Part shown: in pieces, positions 16,422 to 25,047 of the stretch | How positions within the stretch are numbered: the first letter of the stretch is position 1 | Layout: each line of letters starts with the position of its first letter | DNA from: Nonomuraea sp. NEAU-A123 | GTDB taxonomy: Bacteria > Actinomycetota > Actinomycetes > Streptosporangiales > Streptosporangiaceae | Assembly (NCBI RefSeq): GCF_018603905.1 | Contig: NZ_JAHFZZ010000003.1 | Location: forward strand, 310,001 to 374,000 | Direction: 5' to 3' | DNA length: 64,000 nt | Notes under the pieces: model-generated | Told to the model about the DNA's origin: nothing | The model's input: only the letters and a program-made list of their open reading frames with translations | Database searches by the model: none | Translations under genes and position numbers: made by a program

Positions 16422-17880
16422 CGATCGTACGGAGCCAGTCGAGGTCCTGAGGCATGACGTGGTCGAGGACTCGGGCGGGCAGGTAGGCGAGGGAGAGTAT
16501 GAGCAGGTGCGTGAGCAGCAGCCCGTCGAGCGCCGACGCCCCGACCAGGGCGAGCACCCCGAAGGCCAGCCCGTCGTACCAGGGCAGGATGTACGGCGTC
16601 GCGAACAGGTAGGCGATGACGATCACGACGGCGACCACGGGGGCGCTCAGCCCGGCCGACCCGGGAGATGCGAGCGGGTGCGGTGAGCCCGAGGCGTGGA
16701 GTCTGGACATCAGGCGGAACAGGGACCAGGCCACCAGGGCGAGCACGAGCAGCGAGCCGATCTGGATCTCGCCCCGGTAGGCGCTGCCCTCGCCGACGAT
16801 CGACTGCAGCCAGCCCTGGACGAGTTTCCAGAACGAGGCCAGCGAGATCGACTTGCTGGTGCGGGTCATCGGGCTGATCGCCTCGGGACCGACGATCACG
16901 TAGCCGACGACCACCATCGCCAGGGCGGTGCCCGCCATCAGGGCCAGGCGGGCGGGCCGCCGGCGCAGCTCCCAGGCCGGGCCCAGCGCCACCAGGCCCG
17001 CGTTGATCTTCACCGCCACGCCGGCGCCGAGCAGGAGCCCGGAGCCGGCCGGGCGGCCCCGGGCCAGGAGGGCGGCGACCATGCAGGCGATGGCCAGGGT
17101 GTCGATGTGCATGCCGGCGACCAACTGGTAGAGCAGCAGCGGGTTGGCCGTCCACAGCAGGGCCGCTCGCAGCCGCCTGGCGGGATCGTGTTCGGTGAAA
17201 CGGTCGATCAGCAGGCCCGTCGCGATGAACGCGGCCGCGTTGACCAGGGCCAGGACGAAGATGGTCAGCCGGAGCGAGTCGCCGCCGATCCAGCTCGCCA
17301 GGGCCTGCACGGCCGTCGCCACCGGGCCGTAAACGCTCGGCTCCTCCTGCCAGGGGGCTTCGACCGCGCGGGCGATGGGGTCGGTCGGCAGGTCGACGGC
17401 GCCGTGGGTGTAGGGGTTGACGCCCAACGTCACCATGCGGCCGTACGCGGCGTAGTTGAGGTGGTCGCCGGAGCCCGAGGGCGGCAGGAAAGCCAGCAGG
17501 GCGGCGGCCAGGCAGCCGAGGCGCACCAGCAGCCGAGGGTCCGGCAACCACTGCTCGGCGCCCGGTGGACCGGTGGCGAGCAAGCCGCTCGGGGACGCGC
17601 GGGCGAGCGCGAGCAGAAGACCCAGTGAGCCGAGCGCACCGAGCACGATCGCGGCCGCGGCGAGGCCCACCACGAGGTGGGGGCCGGGATCCAGGTGCAG
17701 GGAGTAGGGCGGTTGCCAGGCAGGGCCGCTCAGCGCGGGGACCATGACGGATGGGCCCAGCAGTCCAATGGCGATCGTCAGCAGGATCGAGGCGCCGATC
17801 GCCGCCGTGGCCGGCTGCGCGAGCCGGCCTGGCGCCTTTCCGCGCCGCGTCTGCGAAGTCACCCGCAAATTCCAGCACAC
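16303..17880 (-). CDS. Polyprenol-phosphate mannose-dependent alpha-1,6-mannosyltransferase (MptA/MptB-like)
   Basis: 525 aa, a polytopic GT-C enzyme with about twelve TM segments. The first large loop has SGSGDHLNYAAYGRMV followed by GVNPYTHG, typical of the MptA/MptB group that extends the mannan backbone of lipomannan or lipoarabinomannan on the outer face of the membrane. LWTANPLLLYQLVAGMHID and the late FATPYILPWYDGLAF are also characteristic. It probably works with the GT87 enzyme and the phosphatase-fold protein nearby. Its 3' end overlaps the converging gene by 119 bp, so the last ~40 codons of both use the same DNA. Confidence 0.82.
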   Translation of the reverse strand: MCWNLRVTSQTRRGKAPGRLAQPATAAIGASILLTIAIGLLGPSVMVPALSGPAWQPPYSLHLDPGPHLVVGLAAAAIVLGALGSLGLLLALARASPSGLLATGPPGAEQWLPDPRLLVRLGCLAAALLAFLPPSGSGDHLNYAAYGRMVTLGVNPYTHGAVDLPTDPIARAVEAPWQEEPSVYGPVATAVQALASWIGGDSLRLTIFVLALVNAAAFIATGLLIDRFTEHDPARRLRAALLWTANPLLLYQLVAGMHIDTLAIACMVAALLARGRPAGSGLLLGAGVAVKINAGLVALGPAWELRRRPARLALMAGTALAMVVVGYVIVGPEAISPMTRTSKSISLASFWKLVQGWLQSIVGEGSAYRGEIQIGSLLVLALVAWSLFRLMSRLHASGSPHPLASPGSAGLSAPVVAVVIVIAYLFATPYILPWYDGLAFGVLALVGASALDGLLLTHLLILSLAYLPARVLDHVMPQDLDWLRTIVRSQIAPWALIALTAALVWWAWRAAGRVRKPRASTAPPP

Positions 17881-17936
17881 TCGCCAGGACGCTCAGGCCC
17901 GAGCTCAGCAGGCTGTGGATAACTCAAAAGAGCGTC

Positions 17937-18542
17937 CTACCGCGGATACGGCAGATACGGCAGGACCGTTTGAGAGCTCCGCGCATCGAGGCCCCCGTCC
18001 ACGGACGCACCGCCGGAGCCGGCCTGAGACGCGCTGCCCGAGCCCGCTCGGCCTTCCACGGACGCGCCGTCGTCACCCGACCGGGCTTCAGGCACGCCCG
18101 ACCGGGCTTCAGGCACGCCGCCGGCACCCGCCCGGCCTCCCATGGGCACGCCACCGGCACCTTCCCGGCGGCTTCGCTCCGCCGCGAGCACGATCTCCGC
18201 CACCGTCTCCTGGACGTCGCCGCGGATCTCCACGTACCGCAGCAGACCGGTACGTTCCAGAACGGTCACCAACCGTTCTGGAGGGTTCGCCAGGATGATG
18301 CGGCCACTCCGCGTGGCCCGTACGCGCTGCAGCGCCACCGCCAGCGCCCCGACCAGGGAAGAGTCGTAGAACACCACGTCAGCCAGGTCGAACACGAGAA
18401 TGGGCCCGTCGGACCAGTCCCACACCTCCTGGATGCGCGCGCTCAGACGCGCCCGACCGGCGTGATCCAGCTCGCCGCTCGCTCGAAGGACAGTGCAATG
18501 AACGTGTCGGATGGTGTCGATTCGCACTGCACGCGCGCTCAT
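17937..18542 (-). CDS. STAS-domain protein with a repetitive C-terminal tail
   Basis: 201 aa. Residues ~1-115 form a STAS domain; the strand after LVFDLADVVFYDSSLVGAL carries the candidate phosphoserine (DSS). The last ~80 residues are Gly/Ala/Ser/Arg-rich, an unusual addition for a SpoIIAA-like protein. A perfect 21-bp tandem duplication (18078-18098 and 18099-18119) encodes part of it (GVPEARS twice). ATG 18542 is preferred because GGAAGG lies 9 nt before it; a GTG at 18554 has no room for a ribosome site. It probably acts as an anti-sigma antagonist. Confidence 0.8.
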   Translation of the reverse strand: MSARAVRIDTIRHVHCTVLRASGELDHAGRARLSARIQEVWDWSDGPILVFDLADVVFYDSSLVGALAVALQRVRATRSGRIILANPPERLVTVLERTGLLRYVEIRGDVQETVAEIVLAAERSRREGAGGVPMGGRAGAGGVPEARSGVPEARSGDDGASVEGRAGSGSASQAGSGGASVDGGLDARSSQTVLPYLPYPR

Positions 18543-18640
18543 CGTCCCACTCACCTTCCACTAGCGTCGCTATCCTTCTGCCCGGGAAACGCCATGTCCA
18601 ACGGTTCCGGACGGGTGAAGGCCATCACAGCGCCACCCCG

Positions 18641-19207
18641 TCAGACGACTTCGAAGGTGGCCATCATGGCCATGTCCTCGTGTTCGAGGTTGTGGCAGTG
18701 GACGACATAGCGGCCGCGATAACCGGTGAACCGGGTGATGATCTCGACGGTCTGGGCGTCGCGCAGCTCAACCGTGTCCTTCCACTCCGGCGGCCCGGCG
18801 GGGCGCTCACCGTTGACCGACAGCACCTGGAACTGCGCCAGGTGCAGGCGTACGGGGTGGGCGACGTCGCTGGTCAGCCGCCAGATCTCGATGTCACCGA
18901 GCTTGGGCCTGGCCTCGATCCTCTTGGGGTCGAAGGGGTTGCCGTTGATCAGCCATCCGCCGCCGCCGTGCATCGTGCCGCTGGTGAAGTCGAAGTCCCT
19001 GGTCGCGGCGGCTTTCGCCGGGTCGAGTCGGTCCACGTTCGACAGCACGCGCGGGATCGTCGAGTCGTCGGCCGTCATGACGCGTAGCAGGGGAAGGAAC
19101 TTCGGTGTCATGACCGAGATGGTGTCTGCTGTCCCCACCCGGGTCGTCGTGCCGGGGAAGACACCTGCGACTACGACGTGAGGTCGCAGACCGGGCGCGA
19201 CTACCAC
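18641..19207 (-). pseudogene. 5'-truncated multicopper oxidase
   Basis: Only the C-terminal ~188 residues of a multicopper oxidase (normally about 450-500) remain. Copper ligands are intact here: HPVRLHLAQF (HxH) and the type 1/3 motif HCHNLEHEDMAMM. The N-terminal cupredoxin domains with the other copper ligands are missing, so the product cannot be an active oxidase. A possible further scrap, NRRYSLR in another frame near 19250, resembles the RRYRLR stretch of such enzymes and would mean a frameshift plus deletion. The sensor kinase gene starts 69 bp beyond in the opposite direction. Confidence 0.75.
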
Positions 19208-19275
19208 GCAGGGAGTAGCGCCGGTTCCGACCTGGTGCGGAGGAGGGCGACCGGGAAACGCCGTACTGTGCAGTA

Positions 19276-20502
19276 ATGAGCACTCGGTGGCGGCCGTTCG
19301 CGGCCGATGCGGCCGTCTCGGTGGCGCTGACCGTCATGCTGCTGGTGGTCGCGCTGTCGACGCCGGGCACGGGCGTACTGGACTATGTCGTCGTTGTAGC
19401 CGGTTCGCTGTCGCTTCTCCTCGTCCGCCGGGCGCCGGTGGTGGCGCTGGTGATATGTACGGCCTGCATGCTCGTCTTCTCGGTCGAGGCGCATCCGGGC
19501 CCAACGGCGGCCTTTCCCGTCATTGTGAGCGTGTTCGCGACGGTCAATGCCGGACATCGGCTGGTGGCCGCGGGCGCGGCGGCCGTGTTCCTCGGCGGCA
19601 GCCTGGCGGCGAACCTGGCCACCACCACCGACCAGCCCGCCCTGAGCATCCTCCAGAACACGAGCCTGCTGATCGGCTGGTTCGTCGCCGCGGGCGTGGC
19701 CGCGACGGTGAGCAGGCACCGGCAGGCGTACCTCCACCAGGTCGAGGAACGGGCCGCCGAGGCCGAGCGCACCCGCGAGGAGGTCGCCCTGCGGCGGGCG
19801 GGAGAAGAGCGGCTGCGCATCGCCAGGGAGCTGCACGATTCGCTCACCCACAGCATCTCGATCATCAAGGTGCAGGCGGGCGTGGCCGTGCACCTCGCGC
19901 GCAAGCGCGGCGAGGACGTGCCCCCGGCGCTGCTGGCCATCCAGGAGGCGAGCGGTGACGCCATGCGCGAGCTGCGGGCGACGCTGGAGGTGCTGCGCGA
20001 CCCCGACGCCGATGCCGGTGAGGCGCCGGGTAGCGGCTTGGAACGGCTCGACGACCTGCTGGACCGGGCGCGGTCCGCGGGCCTGTCCGCCACGATGCTG
20101 ATCACCGGTACGCGCGGGTCGCTGCCTGCCGAGGTCGACAGGGCCGCGTACCGGATCGTGCAGGAGGCGCTGACCAACGTCTCGCGGCACGCGGGCGGCG
20201 CGTCGGCGGCGGTACGCATCGACTACGGCCTGGACGAGCTGGTCGTGCAGATCGACGACGACGGCCGGGCCGGCGCGGACACGACCCACGTGCCCGGTGT
20301 AGGGCTTCTGGGCATGCGCGAGCGAGTCGCGGCCCTGGGCGGCCGGCTACGAGCCGAGGCCAGGCCGGAAGGCGGATTCACCGTCCGCGCCGAACTCCCC
20401 GTGAGCCTCCCCACAGAACTCCCCGCCGCGCTCCCCACGACCGTCCGCGCCGACTCCCCCGCGGGCGTCCCCCTCGGACTCCCCTTGGAAGGACGATCTT
20501 GA
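19276..20502 (+). CDS. Two-component sensor histidine kinase (NarL/DesK-type)
   Basis: 408 aa. Five or so TM segments (residues 10-150) with almost no external loops suggest a membrane-embedded sensor. A short coiled coil leads to the HisKA_3 box RIARELHDSLTHSISIIKVQ, whose His is autophosphorylated. The ATPase domain ends with DDDGRAG and GVGLLGMRERVAALGG. The last ~35 residues are a Pro/Leu-rich tail. It overlaps its response regulator by 4 bp. The signal is unknown. Confidence 0.92.
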   Translation: MSTRWRPFAADAAVSVALTVMLLVVALSTPGTGVLDYVVVVAGSLSLLLVRRAPVVALVICTACMLVFSVEAHPGPTAAFPVIVSVFATVNAGHRLVAAGAAAVFLGGSLAANLATTTDQPALSILQNTSLLIGWFVAAGVAATVSRHRQAYLHQVEERAAEAERTREEVALRRAGEERLRIARELHDSLTHSISIIKVQAGVAVHLARKRGEDVPPALLAIQEASGDAMRELRATLEVLRDPDADAGEAPGSGLERLDDLLDRARSAGLSATMLITGTRGSLPAEVDRAAYRIVQEALTNVSRHAGGASAAVRIDYGLDELVVQIDDDGRAGADTTHVPGVGLLGMRERVAALGGRLRAEARPEGGFTVRAELPVSLPTELPAALPTTVRADSPAGVPLGLPLEGRS

Positions 20503-21155
20503 TCCGCGTACTGCTCGCCGACGACCAGGCGCTCATCCGGGCGGGCTTCCGCGCCCTGCTGAGCGCCGAGGACGACATCGAGGTGGTGGCCGAGGCCGCC
20601 AACGGCGAGCAGGCCGTCACCCTGGCGCTGGAGCACCGGCCGGACGTCGCGCTCATGGACGTGCAGATGCCGGTGATGGACGGCATCGAGGCCACCCGGC
20701 GGATCGCCGCCGACGAGCGGCTCCACGGCGTACACGTGGTGATCCTGACCAACTACGGGCTGGACGAGTACGTCTACAACGCGCTGCGGGCGGGCGCGGG
20801 CGGCTTCCTGGTGAAGGACACCGAGCCGACCGACCTGCTCCAGGGCGTGCGGGTGGCCGCGCGAGGCGACGCGCTGCTCTCGCCCGCGATCACCCGCCGC
20901 CTGATCGGCGAGTACGTCGGCCGCCGCCCGAATCCCGCGCCCGCCAGGCTGGAGATCCTCACCAACCGGGAGCGTGAGGTGACGGCGCTGGTGGCCAAGG
21001 GGCTGTCGAACGACGAGATCGCCACCCAGATGGTGATCAGCCCGACCACCGCCAAGACCCACGTCAGCCGGGCCATGACCAAGCTGCACGCCCGGGACCG
21101 GGCCCAGCTCGTCGTCTTCGCGTACGAGTCGGGCCTGGTCCTGCCAAGGGGCTAG
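20499..21155 (+). CDS. Response regulator, LuxR/NarL family
   Basis: 218 aa. The receiver domain has the phosphoacceptor aspartate in ALMDVQMPVMDG, and the switch Thr and Lys in ILTNYG and FLVKD. The C-terminal LuxR-type HTH is LTNREREVTALVAKGLSNDEIA. It starts at TTG 20499, overlapping the kinase stop, behind GGAAGGA. With the kinase it forms a complete two-component pair whose target could be the redox operon just downstream (inference from position only). Confidence 0.93.
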   Translation: MIRVLLADDQALIRAGFRALLSAEDDIEVVAEAANGEQAVTLALEHRPDVALMDVQMPVMDGIEATRRIAADERLHGVHVVILTNYGLDEYVYNALRAGAGGFLVKDTEPTDLLQGVRVAARGDALLSPAITRRLIGEYVGRRPNPAPARLEILTNREREVTALVAKGLSNDEIATQMVISPTTAKTHVSRAMTKLHARDRAQLVVFAYESGLVLPRG

Positions 21156-21246
21156 GGCCCCACGCGACATACTGGGCATAAGCAGCGCCAGGCGAGGTGC
21201 GTCGCGTATCCGAACGTGCTCTGGCGCATCCCTGAAGGGAGTGCCG

Positions 21247-21846
21247 GTGAGCATCATTTCGCGCGGCTTCCGAGGCCGGCGCAGAGAGGACGACGACCGG
21301 TTGCCGCCCGGCCAGTATCTGGTCGACGACTTCCCGGTGCTGTCGGCGGGGCCGACACCGCGGGTCCCGCTGGACCGGTGGGAGTTCGCCATCGACACCG
21401 AGGCCGAACAGACCCACCGATGGTCCTGGGCGGAGCTGATGGCGCTGCCGCAGGAGACGCCGACGGTCGACATCCACTGCGTCACCAAGTGGTCCAAGCT
21501 CGGCACCGGCTGGCGGGGCGTCTCGCTCGACACGCTGTTCGAGAACATCGAGACCGCCGTCGAGTACGCGCTGGTCTACTCGTACGGCGGCTACACCACG
21601 AACCTGCCCCTGGAGGACCTGCTCGACGGCAAGGCGTGGATCGTCCACCAGTTCGACGGCGAGGAGCTCGAACCCCGCCACGGCGGTCCGGCCCGGCTGC
21701 TGGTCCCGCACCTGTACCTCTGGAAGTCGGCCAAGTGGGTACGCGGCATCCGGCTGCTCGAAGAGGACTGGCCGGGATTCTGGGAGACCGCCGGCTACCA
21801 CAACTACGGCGACCCGTGGCGCGAGCAGCGCTACGAGGGCGACTAG
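21247..21846 (+). CDS. Molybdopterin-dependent oxidoreductase (sulfite-oxidase fold)
   Basis: 199 aa, cytoplasmic because no signal peptide is present. A sulfite-oxidase-type Moco domain is recognised by VDIHCVTKWSKLGTGWRGVS; the cysteine ligates molybdenum. YTTNLPLEDLLD and GGPARLLVPHLYLWKSAKW complete the core. It starts at GTG 21247, six bases after GAAGGGA. The next gene, a flavin reductase, begins directly after its stop codon, giving a likely electron-transfer pair. The substrate is unknown. Confidence 0.88.
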   Translation: MSIISRGFRGRRREDDDRLPPGQYLVDDFPVLSAGPTPRVPLDRWEFAIDTEAEQTHRWSWAELMALPQETPTVDIHCVTKWSKLGTGWRGVSLDTLFENIETAVEYALVYSYGGYTTNLPLEDLLDGKAWIVHQFDGEELEPRHGGPARLLVPHLYLWKSAKWVRGIRLLEEDWPGFWETAGYHNYGDPWREQRYEGD

Positions 21847-22572
21847 GTGCGCCGCCTGCCCTGGCGGGCCGCCAGGCTGACCGGGCTGCGCGAGGAGACC
21901 GACAGTGCCCGCACACTGGTCTTCCAGGTGCCGGGCTGGCCGGGGCACCTGGCCGGCCAGCACGTGGACGTGCGGCTGACCGCCGAGGACGGCTACAGCA
22001 CCCAGCGCAGCTACTCGGTGGCCGCGCCGTTCGACGGCGACACGGTCGAGCTCACCGTCGAACGGGTGCCCGACGGGGAGGTCTCTCCGTACCTCACCGA
22101 GATCATCGAGCCCGGTGACCAGGTGGAGATCCGCGGGCCGGTCGGCGGCTGGTTCGTCTGGCGGCCCGAGAGCAGGTCGCCGGTGCTGCTGGTCGGCGGC
22201 GGCTCCGGCATCGTCCCGCTGATGGCCATGATCCGCGCGCGCCGCCGGGCGGGTAGCCGCGTGCCGTTCCGGCTGCTGTACTCGCTGCGCGATCCCAGCC
22301 GCCGCTACTACGCCGAGGAGTTGCGCCGCCCCGACGCCGGGCTCGACGTCGGCTATCTCTACACGCGGGCCGTCCCGGACGGCTGGCCGCGTCCGGCCGG
22401 TCGCATCCTGCTGGACGACCTGGCCGAAAGCGGCTGGCCCGCCGGCTTCGAGCCGGAGTGCTACGTCTGCGGCCCGACGGGGTTCGTCGAGGCGGCGGCC
22501 GATCTTCTGCTCGCACTCGGGCACGCGCCCGAACACATCAGGACCGAACGCTTCGGCCCGACCGGAGGCTGA
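21847..22572 (+). CDS. FAD/NAD(P)-binding oxidoreductase (ferredoxin reductase type)
   Basis: 241 aa. The FAD-binding barrel has TQRSYSVAAP; the NAD(P) domain has VLLVGGGSGIVPLMAMIR and ends with CYVCGPTGFVEAAADLL. No 2Fe-2S domain follows, so electrons presumably pass straight to the adjacent molybdoenzyme. The GTG start lies immediately after the TAG of the previous gene, so translation is coupled. The DUF6510 gene follows after 1 bp. Confidence 0.88.
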   Translation: MRRLPWRAARLTGLREETDSARTLVFQVPGWPGHLAGQHVDVRLTAEDGYSTQRSYSVAAPFDGDTVELTVERVPDGEVSPYLTEIIEPGDQVEIRGPVGGWFVWRPESRSPVLLVGGGSGIVPLMAMIRARRRAGSRVPFRLLYSLRDPSRRYYAEELRRPDAGLDVGYLYTRAVPDGWPRPAGRILLDDLAESGWPAGFEPECYVCGPTGFVEAAADLLLALGHAPEHIRTERFGPTGG

Positions 22573-22573
22573 C

Positions 22574-22840
22574 ATGACCACCGAACATCTGGACGGCAAC
22601 GCCCTGGCCGGCCCGCTCGGCGAGATCTTCGCCGTGGACGTCACCGCGGCCGTCGGCCGGTGCGCGAGCTGCGGGCTGACCGGTCCCGTCGCCTCGCTCC
22701 GCGTCTACGGCCCCGCACCCGGGCTGGTCGCGCGCTGTCCCGGCTGCGACGAGGTCGTGCTGCGCCTGGTTCGCGGGCCCGGCGCGGCCTGGCTCGACCT
22801 GCGCGGCGCCGTGTCGTTGCGGGTGGAACTGCCCGAATAA
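22574..22840 (+). CDS. DUF6510-like small zinc-ribbon protein
   Basis: 88 aa with two CxxC pairs (CASCGL and CPGCDE), spaced as in a zinc ribbon. It is the last gene of the molybdopterin/flavin operon; such small proteins recur with this pair in actinobacteria, as far as recalled. It may be a metal-binding accessory or a small regulator. No catalytic residues were recognised. Confidence 0.7.
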   Translation: MTTEHLDGNALAGPLGEIFAVDVTAAVGRCASCGLTGPVASLRVYGPAPGLVARCPGCDEVVLRLVRGPGAAWLDLRGAVSLRVELPE

Positions 22841-22953
22841 CGGATCTCACACGACCCGGCTTAGTACACTCGGCACGTCCAACCGGCCGAGATCTGTACG
22901 GCGGAGGTCTTGGCCATGGGCGGCGGCCCGCGGCCCCGTCCCATGGGAGACAT

Positions 22954-24357
22954 GTGAGCAACGGGCTGCTGGACGCGCCGCCGTCCCCCCACGCGCCGCC
23001 ACGCGGCCGCAAGCGCTGGCTGCGGTGGGTGATCGCGATCGGGGTGACGGTCGTGCTGCTGATCGCGGGCGTCACGGTAGGCGTCATCGTCAAGCTGACC
23101 GGCAACCTGAAGCACGACGACGTCACGGCCGAGGACCTCGGCGCGACCCGCCCGCCCAAGGTCGCGGGCACCGCGATGAACGTGCTGATCGTCGGCTCCG
23201 ACCAGCGCGACGGCAAGAACGCCAAGTACGGCCGCCGCATCGCGGGCGAGCGCACCGACACGATCATGCTCGCCCACGTCTCGTCGAAGCGGGACAACGC
23301 GATGGTCGTCAGCTTCCCGCGCGACTCGCTGGTGCAGCTCCCCGCCTGCCGCGCCAAGACGGGCCTGACCGGCCAGCAGCCGCATCTGGGCATGATCAAC
23401 GAGTCGTTCAACTCCGGCGGCATCGCCTGCACCTGGAAGACGATCGAGACGCTCACCCACATCCACATCGACCACTTCGTCAAGGTCGACTTCACCGGCT
23501 TCAAGAGCATGGTCGACGCGGTGGGCGGTGTGGAGATCTGCCTGCCCGAGGCGGTCGACGACAAGAAGGCGCTGCTCAAGCTGGCCGCCGGGCGGCAGAC
23601 GGTCAACGGCGAGCAGGCGCTCGGCTACGTCCGTGCCCGTTACAGCCTGGGCGACGGCTCCGACATCGGGCGTATCCAGCGTCAGCAGATGTTCATCGCG
23701 TCGATGGTGAAGAAGGTCATGAGCGGGGAGACGCTCACCAACCCGGCCAAGCTCTTCGGATTCCTCGATGCCGGCACCAAGGCCGTCACCACCGACCCCG
23801 GCCTGACGCCCAGCGTCATGAAGGACCTGGCGGTCAGCCTGCAGGGCCTCAACGCGGGACAGATCCGCTTCATCACCACGCCGTGGCACTACTCGCTCAC
23901 CCAGCCGGGGCGGGTGGAGTGGGTCCAGCCGCAGGCCGGGAAGCTGTTCCAGATCGTGTCCAAGGACGAGAGCGTGCAGGGCGTCAAGGGCGGGCAGACC
24001 AAGGTGTCCAGATCCAAGATGCAGATCGAGCTGCGCAACGGCACCTATCGCAGCGGTCTCGGCACGCAGGTGGCCGCCGCGCTGGAGCAGCGTGGGTATC
24101 ACATCACCAAGATCGGCGACACGCCCCGCAAGCCGTACGCGAAGACGACCGTCTTCTACGGACCGAACGGCGAGACGGGCGTCCCGACCCTGACGAAGGA
24201 CCTGCTCGTCTCCAAGACGAAGTTGGTCGCGGGAGCGCAGACCAGCCGGCTGGTGCTGGTGCTCGGCGACGACTGGAAGGGCACCAAGCCCCTCGCCACC
24301 AACGACACCGAGTCGCTGAAGGGCTTCGACGCCACTCACGACACGTGCGCGTCCTGA
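22954..24357 (+). CDS. LytR-CpsA-Psr (LCP) family ligase with LytR_C domain
   Basis: 467 aa. A cytoplasmic tail, one TM segment (WVIAIGVTVVLLIAGVTVG), then the LCP catalytic domain. It has NVLIVGSDQR, GERTDTIMLAHV and VSFPRDSLVQLP, whose Arg/Asp residues bind the polyprenyl pyrophosphate, and later GEQALGYVRARYSLGDGSD. A LytR_C domain forms the end (about 360-455). LCP proteins attach glycopolymers to peptidoglycan on the outer face. The GTG start at 22954 lies behind GGGAGA. The stop codon lies inside a 40-bp palindrome shared with the converging TetR gene. Confidence 0.92.
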   Translation: MSNGLLDAPPSPHAPPRGRKRWLRWVIAIGVTVVLLIAGVTVGVIVKLTGNLKHDDVTAEDLGATRPPKVAGTAMNVLIVGSDQRDGKNAKYGRRIAGERTDTIMLAHVSSKRDNAMVVSFPRDSLVQLPACRAKTGLTGQQPHLGMINESFNSGGIACTWKTIETLTHIHIDHFVKVDFTGFKSMVDAVGGVEICLPEAVDDKKALLKLAAGRQTVNGEQALGYVRARYSLGDGSDIGRIQRQQMFIASMVKKVMSGETLTNPAKLFGFLDAGTKAVTTDPGLTPSVMKDLAVSLQGLNAGQIRFITTPWHYSLTQPGRVEWVQPQAGKLFQIVSKDESVQGVKGGQTKVSRSKMQIELRNGTYRSGLGTQVAAALEQRGYHITKIGDTPRKPYAKTTVFYGPNGETGVPTLTKDLLVSKTKLVAGAQTSRLVLVLGDDWKGTKPLATNDTESLKGFDATHDTCAS

Positions 24358-24392
24358 TCAGGCTCGTCCTGATCAGGACGAGCCTGATCAGG
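24353..24392. terminator. Perfect 40-bp palindrome, candidate bidirectional terminator
   Basis: 24353-24392 equals its own reverse complement over 40 bp and is built from three copies of CCTGATCAGG joined by CTCGT/ACGAG. Both converging genes end within it (LCP stop at 24355-24357, TetR stop at 24388-24390). A 20-bp hairpin would form in either transcript. There is no T-run, as is common in actinobacterial terminators. Confidence 0.8.
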
Positions 24393-24984
24393 CGATGAAG
24401 GCCGACAGCGCGGCCAGTGCCTCCACCACCTGGTGGGCGTCCGGGGTGCTCTCCGGGTCCAGCAGCCATTGGATCATCAGGCCGTCCGAGATCGCGATCA
24501 GCACCGAGATCAGGGCGTCCGGGGCGAACGGCAGTCGCACCCCCAGCTCCGCCGCCGCCCTGTTGATCATGTCGATGCCCGCCTGCCTGGCCCGGGCGTA
24601 GACGGCGGCCAGTTTCTCTCTCAGCAGGTCCTCGCGCAGGGCGGCCGGGTAGGCCTCCACCGCCAGGACCAGTTGCGGGCGCATTTCGGCGAAGACGTCG
24701 ACCAGAGCCACCATGGCGCGTTCGAGCATCTCCCTCGGGCCGGCCATCGGACCGCCGAAGACCGACTCCTCCACGCGGACGATCCAGGCTTCGTAGGCGC
24801 TCACGATCGCCTCGTTGAGCAGGGCGTCCTTGCCGCCGAAGTGGTAGCCGATGGAGGCCAGGTTGGTCCCCGACGCGGCGACCAGGTCGCGGGCGGTCGT
24901 CCGGGCGTAGCCCTTTTCCTGCAGGCAGTTGACGGCTGCGGCCAGGAGTCTCTCCCGGTATCCACCGAGCTCTGTTCTCGACAC
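24388..24984 (-). CDS. TetR-family repressor of the adjacent P450
   Basis: 198 aa. The N-terminal HTH runs RERLLAAAVNCLQEKGYARTTARDLVAASGTNLASIGYHFGGKDAL. The C-terminal ligand domain is of the type seen in many actinobacterial regulators. The start is GTG 24984. The divergent P450 start is 63 bp away, and AT-rich palindromes lie between, so autoregulation and P450 repression are likely. The inducer is unknown. Confidence 0.9.
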   Translation of the reverse strand: MSRTELGGYRERLLAAAVNCLQEKGYARTTARDLVAASGTNLASIGYHFGGKDALLNEAIVSAYEAWIVRVEESVFGGPMAGPREMLERAMVALVDVFAEMRPQLVLAVEAYPAALREDLLREKLAAVYARARQAGIDMINRAAAELGVRLPFAPDALISVLIAISDGLMIQWLLDPESTPDAHQVVEALAALSAFIA

Positions 24985-25002
24985 GTGTTCTATGCTACTG
25001 AT

Positions 25003-25036
25003 ATATACGAGCGTATATGACGTACGTATATATACG
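25003..25036. promoter_or_regulatory. TetR operator and promoter region of the P450 gene
   Basis: ATATACG-AG-CGTATAT (25003-25018) and the 12-bp palindrome CGTATATATACG (25025-25036) share the ATATACG half-site and lie 22 bp apart (centre to centre). The second overlaps the start of the P450 ribosome site (GGAGG). These AT-rich dyads stand out from the GC-rich background. Confidence 0.7.
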
Positions 25037-25047
25037 GAGGTGGAAAG

